A stretch of DNA of 64,000 nucleotides from Mesobacillus harenae (GTDB lineage Bacteria > Bacillota > Bacilli > Bacillales > Cytobacillaceae): positions 423,832 through 487,831 of the forward strand of contig NZ_JABUNR010000001.1 of the NCBI RefSeq assembly GCF_013343715.1, written 5' to 3'. The translations under genes were made by a program, and so were the position numbers. Below are positions 36,809 through 44,682 of this stretch, piece after piece. Position 1 is the first letter of the stretch. Each line of letters begins with the position of its first letter. The notes below the pieces were generated by a model. The model searched no databases, had not been told where the DNA came from, and saw nothing but the letters and a program-made list of their open reading frames with translations.

Positions 36809-36970
36809 ATGCCTAGAGGCAAAGAGCTAGAGCAGCTGCCGATGGCCAATACACTTCCTGGGATGGGAGATGACCAGTCAAAATTTAATAGACAAATTAT
36901 TAGCGGAATAACGGAAGATGAACAGCCACAGCCAGCCAAAATCAAAGGCGAACTTGAAAAGTCTAAATAA
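36809..36970 (+). CDS. 53-aa hydrophilic small protein
   Basis: Well-placed AAAGGGGGG ahead of the ATG and a terminator right after the stop make this a real gene. The peptide (MPRGKELEQLPMANTLPGMG start; many Gln, Pro, Lys) is hydrophilic and probably disordered. I do not recognise the family; its style resembles the small acidic/sporulation-type peptides of Bacillus, without proof. Confidence 0.6.
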   Translation: MPRGKELEQLPMANTLPGMGDDQSKFNRQIISGITEDEQPQPAKIKGELEKSK

Positions 36971-36972
36971 GC

Positions 36973-36999
36973 AAAGGCGGAGAATGACTCCGCCTTTGT
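36973..36999 (+). terminator. Terminator after the 53-aa gene
   Basis: AAAGGCGG and CCGCCTTT stem followed by GTTTT. Confidence 0.75.
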
Positions 37000-37014
37000 T
37001 TTGGTTAGGAAAAG

Positions 37015-37145
37015 AGATTCTACTGTAATCGCATGCGTTGTTCGCATCCAGCTCCACGCCAAAAGCGACTAGGATGATCTGCCCACCTCCCTGAGATGAG
37101 TCAGCATCGAATCGCTTTCATTCTTCGTGTTGGCTCCAGTTTTAG
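37015..37145. repeat. Intergenic repeat copy (type 1)
   Basis: Shares TGCCCACCTCCCT, AGTCA-CATCGAATCGCT and CTTCGTGTT with the copy at 39905-40065 in the same order and spacing. It is bounded by CATCCAGCTCCA at the left. Non-coding; it belongs to a Bacillaceae intergenic repeat family. Confidence 0.6.
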
Positions 37146-37160
37146 TTACTTATCCTATAC

Positions 37161-37541
37161 TTAGTCGGTATCTCGATTTATGTACTCTGCATCGTAGGAA
37201 TTTTCCCCGGAATGCACGGATAAAAGTGTATCTGCAAATCCTACAAGGCGGTTAATAATTTCATCTGCCATAGCTAGGACAAGCTTAGCCTGCTCTGGGT
37301 CGTGGAGATCAGGATCATCAAAGATAATTGTTGTGTTAATAAATACGTCCCGATTCCCATATAGATTATAATGAACAAACACTTTTCCAATTGCCCCGGG
37401 TTCAGAAAGGCCAGGTAAAAAAATGTACCATTCTTCTGCAGTGGCTGAACGAAAGTTTTTGGTGAACTGGAGTTTGGAAGAAATCTCTTCAGGGCCTGAC
37501 TTTAGTTTGGTGTTTTTGAACTCAATAATCTTATCACTCAT
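37161..37541 (-). CDS. Hypothetical protein, 126 aa
   Basis: Begins MSDKIIEFKNTKLKSG. AAGGGGG lies 7 nt ahead of the ATG at 37541; the frame stays open for another 280 bp upstream only because it runs through the MITE-like repeat at 37637-37858, so the longer version is rejected. Predicted as a soluble alpha/beta protein (EEWYIFLPGLSEPGAIGKVFVHYNL; DVFINTTIIFDDPDLHDPEQAKLVLAMADEIINRLVG). No motif recognised. Confidence 0.6.
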   Translation of the reverse strand: MSDKIIEFKNTKLKSGPEEISSKLQFTKNFRSATAEEWYIFLPGLSEPGAIGKVFVHYNLYGNRDVFINTTIIFDDPDLHDPEQAKLVLAMADEIINRLVGFADTLLSVHSGENSYDAEYINRDTD

Positions 37542-37636
37542 TAGAATCCCCCTTCTCAAATTAAGCATGTTCATCAGCGGCATTACGCGGCTCTTACAGT
37601 ATGGCCATTGGAGAAGAAAATCAAAAATATCTTTTA

Positions 37637-37858
37637 AAAAGGCTCTGTTAAACTTGGCTGTTGATTTTTTTCGTTTCAGACACTCGCTTTCCGCGGGGCG
37701 GTCGGGAAGGATTTTTTTCCCTATCGTGAAAAAGTTACCTCCTCGGCGCTGAAGCACCTGTGGGGTTTCCCCTGTACCGCTGCTCCCGCCGGAGTCGATC
37801 GCCATCACTCTAATCAACACTGCTATAAATCAACAATGTTTTTTCTTTAACAGTGCCA
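37637..37858. repeat. MITE-like element, copy 1
   Basis: Outer inverted ends AAGGCTCTGTTAAA (37639-37652) and TTTAACAGTGCCATT (from 37846); inner ends GTTGATT (37660) and AATCAAC (37812-37818). The body has CTCGCTTTCCGCGGGGCGG, then CTCCTCGGCGC, CCTGTGGGGT, CTCCCGC. Same body as the copy at 54657, but with an extra stretch of about 30 bp after GGCGGTCGGG. Non-coding. Confidence 0.7.
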
Positions 37859-38095
37859 TTAAATAAGGAGGTGTGGTTCTATTTGGAGTGAAATTTTCTA
37901 AGAGGGAGTAAGATGATCCAGCCAAAGTTTAATCACTTATCTAGGCGTAAATTTTGGTTCTAACCATTTCAACAACAAACCTTCCCAAAATTCACTTAAT
38001 GACAAACTCACTCTACTTTTGAGGAACTCGGTAAAAACTTTGCATTGTGGTGTAAGTGTATGCTCAGTTCCTAAATTGAAAAAGGAGGGAAAAGG
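37859..38095. other. Leader of cstA, no gene seen
   Basis: Between the MITE-like copy and cstA nothing coding is evident. A minus-strand 93-codon frame overlapping here has no ribosome site and crosses the cstA start. Confidence 0.4.
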
Positions 38096-39838
38096 ATGAA
38101 TTCTATATGGCTTGCAGTCATTGGAATGAGTGTATTTGCTATTGGTTATCGCTTTTATTCGAAATGGGTAGCTGAGAAAATTTACAGGCTTGATCCGAAT
38201 TACGTGACACCGGCTCACAGGTATAAAGATGGTGTAGATTTTGTCCCGACAAACAAATATGTTCTATGGGGCCACCATTTTACATCTGTAGCAGGGGCTG
38301 CACCAATTGTTGGTCCAGCTATCGCTGTGTATTGGGGATGGCTCCCTGCATTTTTGTGGGTAATTCTTGGGACCGTATTTGCAGCAGGTGTACATGATTT
38401 CGGAACTCTCGTTTTATCAGTAAGAAATAAAGGCCAGTCTGTAGGAACGATCACAAGCAAATTAATAGGTAAACGCGCAAAAATTATGTTCTTATTCATA
38501 ATCTTAATTCTCGTCCTTATGGTAAACGCTGTATTTGCCTGGGTTATTGCCAATTTATTTGTAAAGTTTCCAGCAAGTGTTCTGTCTGTGTTTATTCAGA
38601 TTCCGTTAGCAGTCTGGATTGGATACGCTGTATACAAACGGAAAACGAATATGTTATTTCCGTCCTTGATTGCTTTAGCAGTAATGTATGGAGCGGCCGT
38701 TTTAGCCAGCAGGGTGCCTGCCTTGCAAATTGATCTTGTGAGGTACTTTGGGGGAGCAGATAGCACGGTGATGTTTGGTTTAAACGGCGTTTCGATGGCC
38801 TTCTTTGTATGGATTATTATCTTGATGGTTTATTGCTATATAGCTTCAACTCTGCCGGTTTGGAAGCTCCTGCAGCCGCGGGATTATATTAACTCCCACC
38901 AGCTTGTTGTCGGGCTATTCATCTTATATGCCGGACTTGTTTTCCTGCAGCCGAAAATTACAGCTCCAGCTCTTAATGGTGCAGCTTCTGATGTGTCATG
39001 GTTCCCGCTGTTGTTTATTACGATAGCATGTGGAGCAATTTCAGGCTTCCACGGGCTAGTTTCTTCTGGAACATCTTCCAAACAATTGGATAAAGAAACG
39101 GATGCAAGATTTGTTGGCTACTTAGGGGCTGTGGGAGAAGGGATTTTAGCGTTAATTGCTATTATTGCTGTCGTTACCTTGTTTGCTACAAAAGGGGAGT
39201 TCGTTGCTGCCTACGGAAGTTTTGCGGCAGCTAGTGCTGGAGGCCTTGGAAACTTCATAAACGGCGCAGCCCAGCTGGCAACAGGAATATGGATTCCAGC
39301 TGATATCGCGAGTACCATTGTTTCTGTTATTGTCGTGAGTTTTGCTGCTACGACTTTGGATACTTCTGTCCGATTAATGAGGTATATCATTGCTGAAATT
39401 GGAAGCGAATACAATCTTAAGCCGTTAACGAAAACACATGTAGCAACTTCCATGGCCGTTGTGGCAAGTGCCTGTCTAGTCTTGCTCCCGAAAGGTCCTA
39501 ATGGCTTTGGATCAGGCGGTTACTTGCTGTGGCCATTGTTTGGAACGAGCAATCAGCTGTTAGCTGGTGTCAGCCTCTTGTTAATATCGATTTGGCTGAA
39601 GCGTCAGGGCAGAAATTACCTGGTCACCTTTATTCCGATGGTATTTCTCTTCTTCGTGACCTTGTGGGCAATGGTCCAACAGGTGGTTTTTCAATGGAAC
39701 GTTTTTTCAGGAACAAATCCGAGTGTGCTTCTGTTTTTATTTGGAGGTGTGATCCTAGTGTTCGTGCTTTGGATAATTGTAGAAGCAGTTTCAGCCTTTA
39801 ACAGGGATGAAACACCGCCGATCTCACAGGATATGTAG
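38096..39838 (+). CDS. cstA: Carbon starvation protein CstA family (peptide/pyruvate transporter)
   Basis: 580 aa polytopic protein of the CstA family, with about 16-18 hydrophobic segments. It starts SIWLAVIGMSVFAIGYRFYSKWVAEKIY and holds DFVPTNKYVLWGHHFTSVAGAAPIVGPAIAVYWGWLPA, the family's most conserved block, plus FHGLVSSGTSSKQL. CstA-type proteins import peptides or pyruvate under carbon limitation. Shorter than E. coli CstA (about 700 aa), as usual for Bacillus-type members. AAAGGAGGG precedes the ATG; a terminator follows. Confidence 0.9.
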   Translation: MNSIWLAVIGMSVFAIGYRFYSKWVAEKIYRLDPNYVTPAHRYKDGVDFVPTNKYVLWGHHFTSVAGAAPIVGPAIAVYWGWLPAFLWVILGTVFAAGVHDFGTLVLSVRNKGQSVGTITSKLIGKRAKIMFLFIILILVLMVNAVFAWVIANLFVKFPASVLSVFIQIPLAVWIGYAVYKRKTNMLFPSLIALAVMYGAAVLASRVPALQIDLVRYFGGADSTVMFGLNGVSMAFFVWIIILMVYCYIASTLPVWKLLQPRDYINSHQLVVGLFILYAGLVFLQPKITAPALNGAASDVSWFPLLFITIACGAISGFHGLVSSGTSSKQLDKETDARFVGYLGAVGEGILALIAIIAVVTLFATKGEFVAAYGSFAAASAGGLGNFINGAAQLATGIWIPADIASTIVSVIVVSFAATTLDTSVRLMRYIIAEIGSEYNLKPLTKTHVATSMAVVASACLVLLPKGPNGFGSGGYLLWPLFGTSNQLLAGVSLLLISIWLKRQGRNYLVTFIPMVFLFFVTLWAMVQQVVFQWNVFSGTNPSVLLFLFGGVILVFVLWIIVEAVSAFNRDETPPISQDM

Positions 39839-39842
39839 GCAG

Positions 39843-39876
39843 GAGAAGGCCGGGTTTTTTCCCGGTCTCTTTTTAA
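39843..39876 (+). terminator. Terminator after cstA
   Basis: GAGAAGGCCGGG and CCCGGTCTC arms around a T-rich loop, followed by TTTTT. Confidence 0.7.
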
Positions 39877-39904
39877 AAAGATAAGTATAATATTTGAACA
39901 TTGA

Positions 39905-40065
39905 CTCCCGTCTAGCTCCAGCGCCCAGAGACTAGTGTACTTTGCCCACCTCCCTACGATAAGTCAACATCGAATCGCTCCTGCTCTTCGTGTTTCCTTT
40001 ATCTCAGTTGGTGTGCTCCAGTCCATATCCTGCTAACGGGCGTTTGTGCTTTTATTCGAGAGAGG
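39905..40065. repeat. Intergenic repeat copy (type 1)
   Basis: Starts CCGTCTAGCTCCAGCGCC and ends GGGCGTTTGTGCTTTT, with GCCCACCTCCCT and GTCAACATCGAATCGCT in the middle as in the copy at 37015. The start and end signatures are typical of the widespread 'GTCTAGCTCCAGCGCC...GGGCGCTTGCGCTTTTC' repeat of Bacillaceae. It directly precedes the cory-CC-star gene. Confidence 0.7.
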
Positions 40066-40074
40066 AGGGCTGGA

Positions 40075-40338
40075 ATGTCTCTATTTGATAAAATGAAAAA
40101 AATAATAGACCTTTATGATGAAATTTTAAAAAATCCTCACCGGGCCGAGATTGCCCGTGAGTTAAGAGATGAAGATGATTTATTTATGCTTCTTTGTTTT
40201 TCCGAAGTTGTCGGCCTGCCAAACCCGGCCTTTTATTATACACTCGAACTTTATCCAGTTATTATTGAGAAATTCCATGACTGGCACTTAAGAATGGGTA
40301 TGGAAAAATCACCGCTCACTGGTTTTAGGTGCTGTTAG
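40075..40338 (+). CDS. Cory-CC-star type small protein (C-terminal Cys-Cys)
   Basis: 87 aa, mostly helical, soluble. It starts MSLFDKMKKIIDLYDEILKNP and ends GMEKSPLTGFRCC with the two cysteines as the last residues. This build, small, ending in CC-stop, and next to an ArsA-type ATPase gene, fits what I recall of the 'cory-CC-star' family. The terminal CC suggests metal/metalloid binding, a thiol attachment point or lipidation-like tethering; none is shown. GAGAGGAGGG precedes the ATG. The ATPase gene starts 12 bp after the stop. Confidence 0.7.
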   Translation: MSLFDKMKKIIDLYDEILKNPHRAEIARELRDEDDLFMLLCFSEVVGLPNPAFYYTLELYPVIIEKFHDWHLRMGMEKSPLTGFRCC

Positions 40339-40350
40339 GAGGAAAGTAAA

Positions 40351-41307
40351 TTGGAATTTTTAAATAAAAAGATTTATTTTATTGGCGGGAAGGGTGGAGT
40401 CGGTAAAAGTACAACTTCCAGTGCCTTAGCCTTAGTGCTGGCTAAACAGGGAAAAAAAGTGCTGCTGGTTTCGACCGATCCAGCTCATAACACGGGAGAT
40501 CTTTTTCATAAAAAGCTTGATCATGGAAAGATCGCTAATGTTTTACCGAATCTTGATGTTTTGGAGATTAATTCAGAAATAGAATCCAATCGTTATATAA
40601 ATAGTGTCAAGGAAAATCTGGCTGGCCTTGTTAAGGCTGAGATGCTCGGAGAGGTTCACCGGCAGATCGATCTAGCTGCCTTTTCACCTGGTTCAGAGGA
40701 AGCCGCCTTGTTTGATCGAATGACCCAAATTATCCTGGAAGAATCACCTCGTTATCAGTCAATTGTATTTGATACAGCCCCAACCGGCCATACGATACGG
40801 CTGCTGACTCTCCCCGAATTAATGGGAGCCTGGATGGACGGGCTCCTTGAAAGGAGAAAGAAATCAAATGAAAATTATTCAAATTGGATGAACGATGGAG
40901 AGCCAGTTGAGGATCCTTTGTATGAAAAGCTAAATGAGCGGAGATTGCGCTTCAGCAAAGTCAGGGAACTGCTCCTCAGCAAAACAGCAACAAGCTACCT
41001 TTTCGTTATTAACCCAGAAAGACTGCCAATACTAGAAACAGAAAAAGCTCTCAAACATTTAAGTTCCAATGGTATAGAAGTTGAGACAATTGTCGTAAAT
41101 AGAGTTATCCCAGATCAGGCAGACGGAAGTTTTATGGCCAAACGGCGGAAAAACGAAAAAGGATATTTAGAGCGGATTTCTGAGATATTTAACGGCAAGA
41201 AAAGAATTCATATGCCATTGCTGGACCACGATATTTCTACGCTCGCAGACCTTCAGGATTTTGCTGAGCAGTTTGAGTTCAATATAGGTCTTGTGAAAAA
41301 TTCATAA
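40351..41307 (+). CDS. ArsA/Get3-family ATPase
   Basis: 318 aa. Deviant Walker A with signature lysine, GGKGGVGKST (residues 12-21), VSTDPAHNTGDLF (switch I region with the catalytic Asp), FDTAPTGHTIRLLTLPELM (switch II) and the late NRVIPDQ P/A-loop-type segment. No CxxC zinc site as in eukaryotic Get3 is apparent, and a single ATPase half is present. No arsR/arsB lies nearby, so arsenite export is not implied; handling of a tail-anchored or Cys-tailed client is an alternative. TTG start with AGGAGG. Confidence 0.85.
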   Translation: MEFLNKKIYFIGGKGGVGKSTTSSALALVLAKQGKKVLLVSTDPAHNTGDLFHKKLDHGKIANVLPNLDVLEINSEIESNRYINSVKENLAGLVKAEMLGEVHRQIDLAAFSPGSEEAALFDRMTQIILEESPRYQSIVFDTAPTGHTIRLLTLPELMGAWMDGLLERRKKSNENYSNWMNDGEPVEDPLYEKLNERRLRFSKVRELLLSKTATSYLFVINPERLPILETEKALKHLSSNGIEVETIVVNRVIPDQADGSFMAKRRKNEKGYLERISEIFNGKKRIHMPLLDHDISTLADLQDFAEQFEFNIGLVKNS

Positions 41308-41353
41308 TAGCGATAAGCTCAATCAAAGCGGCTTAAGGATTGGAGGTTTTTCT

Positions 41354-41800
41354 ATGGAAAGAAAAATAGCAGTAGCAGGTGAAATAGAAAGAGACGAAAT
41401 TTTTGATTATGCAGGCATAAATCGGGAGGAAGCTACTGGAACCGCCTCACCTGATAGCCGGATAAACATGATTGAGGCTTATGAACATTCTCTTAAGCAC
41501 GATGCCTACTTTTTATGTGTAAAAGAAGGGGACAGCTTGCTTGGGTGGATTATGGTTGATAAAAGCTTTGATTGGCTGAATGGAGAAGAGATTGGCTGGA
41601 TCAACGATGTCTATGTAAAGAAAGATTATCGCGGACAAGGTCTGTCATCGTGGCTTATGGAAGCAGCTTTAGAAGATCTTCGCCAGCTTGGCCATACGGA
41701 AGTACGCTTAAACGTCTATAGCTTTAATGAAAAAGCAATAGCCTTGTATAAGAAATTTGGCTTTGAAAATATTTGCACCTTTATGGGACGGAGTTTATAA
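41354..41800 (+). CDS. GNAT family N-acetyltransferase
   Basis: 148 aa single GNAT domain. WINDVYVKKDYRGQGLSSWLMEAALEDLRQLGHTEVRLNVYSFNEKAIALYKKFGF shows the acetyl-CoA loop (RGQGLS, consensus Q/RxxGxG/A) and the final NxxAIxLYxKxGF motif. Acceptor unknown. TTGGAGG precedes the ATG. Follows the ArsA gene by 47 bp and may be in the same transcript. Confidence 0.88.
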   Translation: MERKIAVAGEIERDEIFDYAGINREEATGTASPDSRINMIEAYEHSLKHDAYFLCVKEGDSLLGWIMVDKSFDWLNGEEIGWINDVYVKKDYRGQGLSSWLMEAALEDLRQLGHTEVRLNVYSFNEKAIALYKKFGFENICTFMGRSL

Positions 41801-41837
41801 GGAGCTTACAACTCGGAGCCCACTCACTATTTAAATG

Positions 41838-41872
41838 GAGCCTAGAATTCCTCTGGGCTCTTTTTCGTGTTT
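41838..41872 (+). terminator. Terminator after the GNAT gene
   Basis: GAGCC and GGGCTC arms with TTTTT; a partly overlapping GAGCCC repeat just upstream could form an alternative stem. Confidence 0.65.
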
Positions 41873-41946
41873 AATAGAATTTTTTCTGCTGCCTGTCCTT
41901 TTCATCCCTTACCTTATATATAGAAGGTGAAAGGGGGTGAAACAAA

Positions 41947-42162
41947 ATGGCACAAGCAATGATAAAAAGTACAAATCTAAGAATGTTTTTTGAAATTGGG
42001 CTGGACGAAAAGGGGCAGCCAATTTACAAGGCGAAAACCTACAGCAATGTGAAAAGAGAAGCGACTGCTGACCAGTTTCATCAGGCTGCAACAGCATTAG
42101 CAGGCCTAAGCAGCTACCAGTTAGGCTCCATTGAGCGAAATGACAGCTTTGATATTATTTAA
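41947..42162 (+). CDS. DUF1659 family protein
   Basis: 71 aa. MAQAMIKSTNLRMFFEIGLDEKGQPIYKAKTYSNVK matches the DUF1659 pattern of Bacillus. It is the first of the DUF1659-DUF2922-YvrJ trio that recurs together in Bacillaceae. Function unknown. AAGGGGG lies ahead of the ATG. Confidence 0.82.
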   Translation: MAQAMIKSTNLRMFFEIGLDEKGQPIYKAKTYSNVKREATADQFHQAATALAGLSSYQLGSIERNDSFDII

Positions 42163-42219
42163 GCTTAGAAACGCTTAATGGCAAATATTTTTAAAAATAA
42201 TTGATAGGAGGTGAACAAA

Positions 42220-42438
42220 TTGGCGAAAACACTGGAATTGAACTTTATTACAGATACTGGAAAATCCGCAAATGTAACGGTAGACAGCCCGAAGGAACCA
42301 ATTGACCCTGCTCATGTAAAACTGGCAATGGAGCAGGTTATTGCCTCTAATGCATTCTATTCAGTTAATGGAAACCTTGTTAGTGCCAAAGGAGCTAGAG
42401 TGGTCGAACGGAATGTAGTGGAATATGAATTGATTTAA
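42220..42438 (+). CDS. DUF2922 family protein
   Basis: 72 aa: MAKTLELNFITDTGKSANVTVDSPKEPIDPAHVKLAMEQVI is the DUF2922 signature. GGAGGTG lies about 7 nt ahead of TTG 42220; the in-frame GTG at 42211 is part of that site. Middle gene of the trio; function unknown. Confidence 0.82.
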   Translation: MAKTLELNFITDTGKSANVTVDSPKEPIDPAHVKLAMEQVIASNAFYSVNGNLVSAKGARVVERNVVEYELI

Positions 42439-42631
42439 TGGGACTAGCCGGTTTCTTAGGAAGCCGGCTTTTTATGCGAAAGCGGGCAGTCTATAATTAG
42501 CGAAAGCTTGGCACTAAGATACGAAACCTACTGAATTAATGCAGGCCACGCTCATTCTAGTTTACTAGTTTGAGTGCAAATTAAAGGGGGCATTTTGAAA
42601 GTCATATAACTAAAAAAAGGAGGTTTGGGAA

Positions 42632-42769
42632 ATGGAACAGCTCATTCCGTTTATAAGCGATGTTGGGTTTCCGATCGTGGTCACACTTTACCTTCTTCAC
42701 CGGATCGAAGCTAAGCTGGATACGGTCGTACAGTCCATTCACAGCCTGCCCGAACGGATGAATAGCTAA
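42632..42769 (+). CDS. yvrJ: YvrJ family small membrane-associated protein
   Basis: 45 aa: MEQLIPFISDVGFPIVVTLYLLHRIE, one hydrophobic helix, then a polar helix (AKLDTVVQSIHSLPERM). This is the YvrJ family pattern. AAAGGAGG precedes the ATG. Third of the DUF1659-DUF2922-YvrJ trio. Because YvrJ is a single-pass peptide and its partners are soluble, a small membrane-linked complex is plausible but untested. Confidence 0.85.
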   Translation: MEQLIPFISDVGFPIVVTLYLLHRIEAKLDTVVQSIHSLPERMNS

Positions 42770-42774
42770 CTTAA

Positions 42775-42788
42775 CGTAAGCGCTTTCA
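42775..42788 (+). promoter_or_regulatory. CRE-like site upstream of csp
   Basis: CGTAAGCGCTTTCA matches the CcpA site consensus TGWNANCGNTNWCA at 13 of 14 positions (first base C for T). It abuts the csp -35 box, where CcpA binding could activate or block; no test here. Confidence 0.45.
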
Positions 42789-42789
42789 C

Positions 42790-42818
42790 TTGACATTTTT
42801 AGGTAACAATGCTAAATT
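42790..42818 (+). promoter_or_regulatory. Sigma-A promoter of the cold-shock gene
   Basis: TTGACA (42790-42795), a 17-nt spacer, and TAAATT (42813-42818). The resulting leader of about 130 nt before the ATG is typical of cold-shock mRNAs. Confidence 0.65.
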
Positions 42819-42958
42819 TAAGTAAGCCTTTTTGCATCGTAGATTTGTGCAAACTGCTACTGCACCAAAAGATTGGATGAGTAATTGAAGCAGCTGATCG
42901 TTGTAAATAGGTTAAATTTTACACATGGCTTGGTTAGCCAATAGGAGGATTTTCTTTT

Positions 42959-43159
42959 ATGACAAACGGTAAAGTAAAATGGTTTAATGCTGAAAAAGGT
43001 TTCGGATTTATTGAAGCTGAAGACGGAAACGACGTATTCGTTCATTACTCTGCAATCCAATCTGAAGGTTTCAAATCTCTTGATGAAGGTCAAGAAGTTT
43101 CATTCGAAGTTGTCGAAGGTGCTCGCGGACCTCAAGCTGCTAACGTCGTAAAAAAATAA
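42959..43159 (+). CDS. Cold-shock protein (CspA family)
   Basis: 66 aa single OB-fold: [19 protein letters not shown] contains RNP1 and [12 protein letters not shown]2. It binds single-stranded RNA/DNA as an RNA chaperone. AGGAGG and a long leader precede the gene; a strong terminator follows. Several paralogues usually occur in such genomes, so B/C/D type is not assigned. Confidence 0.96.
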   Translation: MTNGKVKWFNAEKGFGFIEAEDGNDVFVHYSAIQSEGFKSLDEGQEVSFEVVEGARGPQAANVVKK

Positions 43160-43172
43160 TAGATTGCTATTA

Positions 43173-43210
43173 ACAGCCTGGCTCTTTGAGTCAGGCTGTA
43201 TTATTTTTTT
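43173..43210 (+). terminator. Terminator after csp
   Basis: ACAGCCTG and CAGGCTGT arms with TTATTTTTTT. Confidence 0.8.
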
Positions 43211-43536
43211 GCTATTTCCAGCTAATTATATTGTAAGGAACCTTTGTGTTCGAATTCTTCTAAGTCAATTCCTCTTAATTCTCCGAGTAATCCCGTATTC
43301 GGATCTACATATAAAATTCCAGGTGGATTATGAACACTTTGTGAATGCCAATACTAAAGGTAGAAGTTTCCATTATTAATTGGTAAAATAAACAGGAACA
43401 AATGTTCTTAATTTCCTTAAATTGAGAGAAACGGTTTAGAAATATGTCTGCTATAATTATAACTTAGCTAAGTATCTTAAATGATCATTTCAAACTATCA
43501 ATATATAGAATAAGCGTTAAAGAAAGAGGGATAAGC
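43211..43536 (+). other. Leader of sbcDC, no gene seen
   Basis: About 325 bp with no supported gene. A TATAAT at about 43452 (GTCTGCTATAATTATAAC) could be the -10 of the sbcDC promoter; a matching -35 is not convincing. Confidence 0.4.
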
Positions 43537-44682
43537 ATGAAATTTATTCATACAGCTGACTGGCATTTGGGAAAGCTTGTTCATGGTGTGTATATGACCG
43601 AAGACCAGCGTGAGGCCTTAAGGCAGTTTGTAGAACTTGTGGCTGAGGAGCAGCCAGATGCTGTTGTTATTGCCGGTGATCTTTATGATCGTTCTGTGCC
43701 CCCAACAGAAGCGGTCGAGCTGTTGGATGAAGTATTATATAAAATAAATGTAGAGCAAAATACACCTATCGTCGCTATTGCCGGGAATCACGACAGTGCA
43801 GAACGCTTGTCCTTTGGGACCTCCTGGTATCGCCATAACCATTTTTACCTGACTGGAAAGCTGACTAATGATTTTAAGCCTGTACATATAAAAGGCGTCA
43901 ATTTTCATTTGGCTCCTTTTGCAGAACCGGGAATGATCCGTCATTTACTTGATGATTCGTCAATCCACTCCCATCAGGATGCAATGAAAGCTATTGTTGG
44001 TAAAATGGAAGAAAATCTGAATCCAAATCAACCCAATGTGTTTGTAGGCCATGCCTTTGTTCTTGGCGGGGAAACATCCGATTCAGAAAGAACGTTATCT
44101 GTGGGTGGCTCAGGCTGTGTAACCTCTGACTTATTTGCGCCCTTTTCCTATACTGCACTCGGACATCTTCATAGCCCGGATGCGATTCGGCATGACACTA
44201 TAAAATATTCCGGGTCCCTATTAAAATATTCTTTTTCGGAAGCTAAACAGCGAAAGTCCGTTTCAATCATTGAAATGGACGAGGATGGAAGCTTTGAGGT
44301 CCGTTACCGTTCACTAATACCTAAGCAGGACTTAAGGGAACTTGAAGGCCATATTGAAGAGTTACTGGACCCTTCTTTTTATGAAAAAGAAAACACAATG
44401 GATTATTTGAAAGTAACGCTATTGGACGAGGGCGGATTAATTGATCCGATCGGCAAGCTCCGCCAAATCTATCCGAATGTCCTTCATCTTGAACGAAAGC
44501 TTGAAAGAGCAGACATGAAGGCAAAGCAAAACTTCACCAGCATTCGTGATGACAAGAAATCCGAAATCGAACTGTTTGAACAATTTTACAGTGAAATGAC
44601 AACTGCAGAATTTTCCAAACCTAAACGAGATGTGATAAGCAGCGTGATAGATAAGGTGTTAAAGGAGGAGAGCCGCAAATGA
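43537..44682 (+). CDS. sbcD: Exonuclease subunit SbcD (Mre11-like)
   Basis: 381 aa metallophosphoesterase: HTADWHLGK, GDLYDR, GNHDSAERL and GHAFVLGG, with LGHLHSPD, give the full set of metal ligands. It forms the nuclease half of the SbcCD complex that opens DNA hairpins and trims double-strand ends. AAAGAGGG precedes the ATG. The stop overlaps the sbcC start as ATGA. Confidence 0.95.
   Translation: MKFIHTADWHLGKLVHGVYMTEDQREALRQFVELVAEEQPDAVVIAGDLYDRSVPPTEAVELLDEVLYKINVEQNTPIVAIAGNHDSAERLSFGTSWYRHNHFYLTGKLTNDFKPVHIKGVNFHLAPFAEPGMIRHLLDDSSIHSHQDAMKAIVGKMEENLNPNQPNVFVGHAFVLGGETSDSERTLSVGGSGCVTSDLFAPFSYTALGHLHSPDAIRHDTIKYSGSLLKYSFSEAKQRKSVSIIEMDEDGSFEVRYRSLIPKQDLRELEGHIEELLDPSFYEKENTMDYLKVTLLDEGGLIDPIGKLRQIYPNVLHLERKLERADMKAKQNFTSIRDDKKSEIELFEQFYSEMTTAEFSKPKRDVISSVIDKVLKEESRK

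Noticed and set aside
37542..37820. Long N-terminal extension of the gene at 37161
   Set aside because: It lies largely inside the MITE-like repeat, and a strong ribosome site marks ATG 37541.
37937..38218. 93-codon minus-strand frame across the cstA start
   Set aside because: No ribosome site; overlaps the conserved cstA N-terminus.
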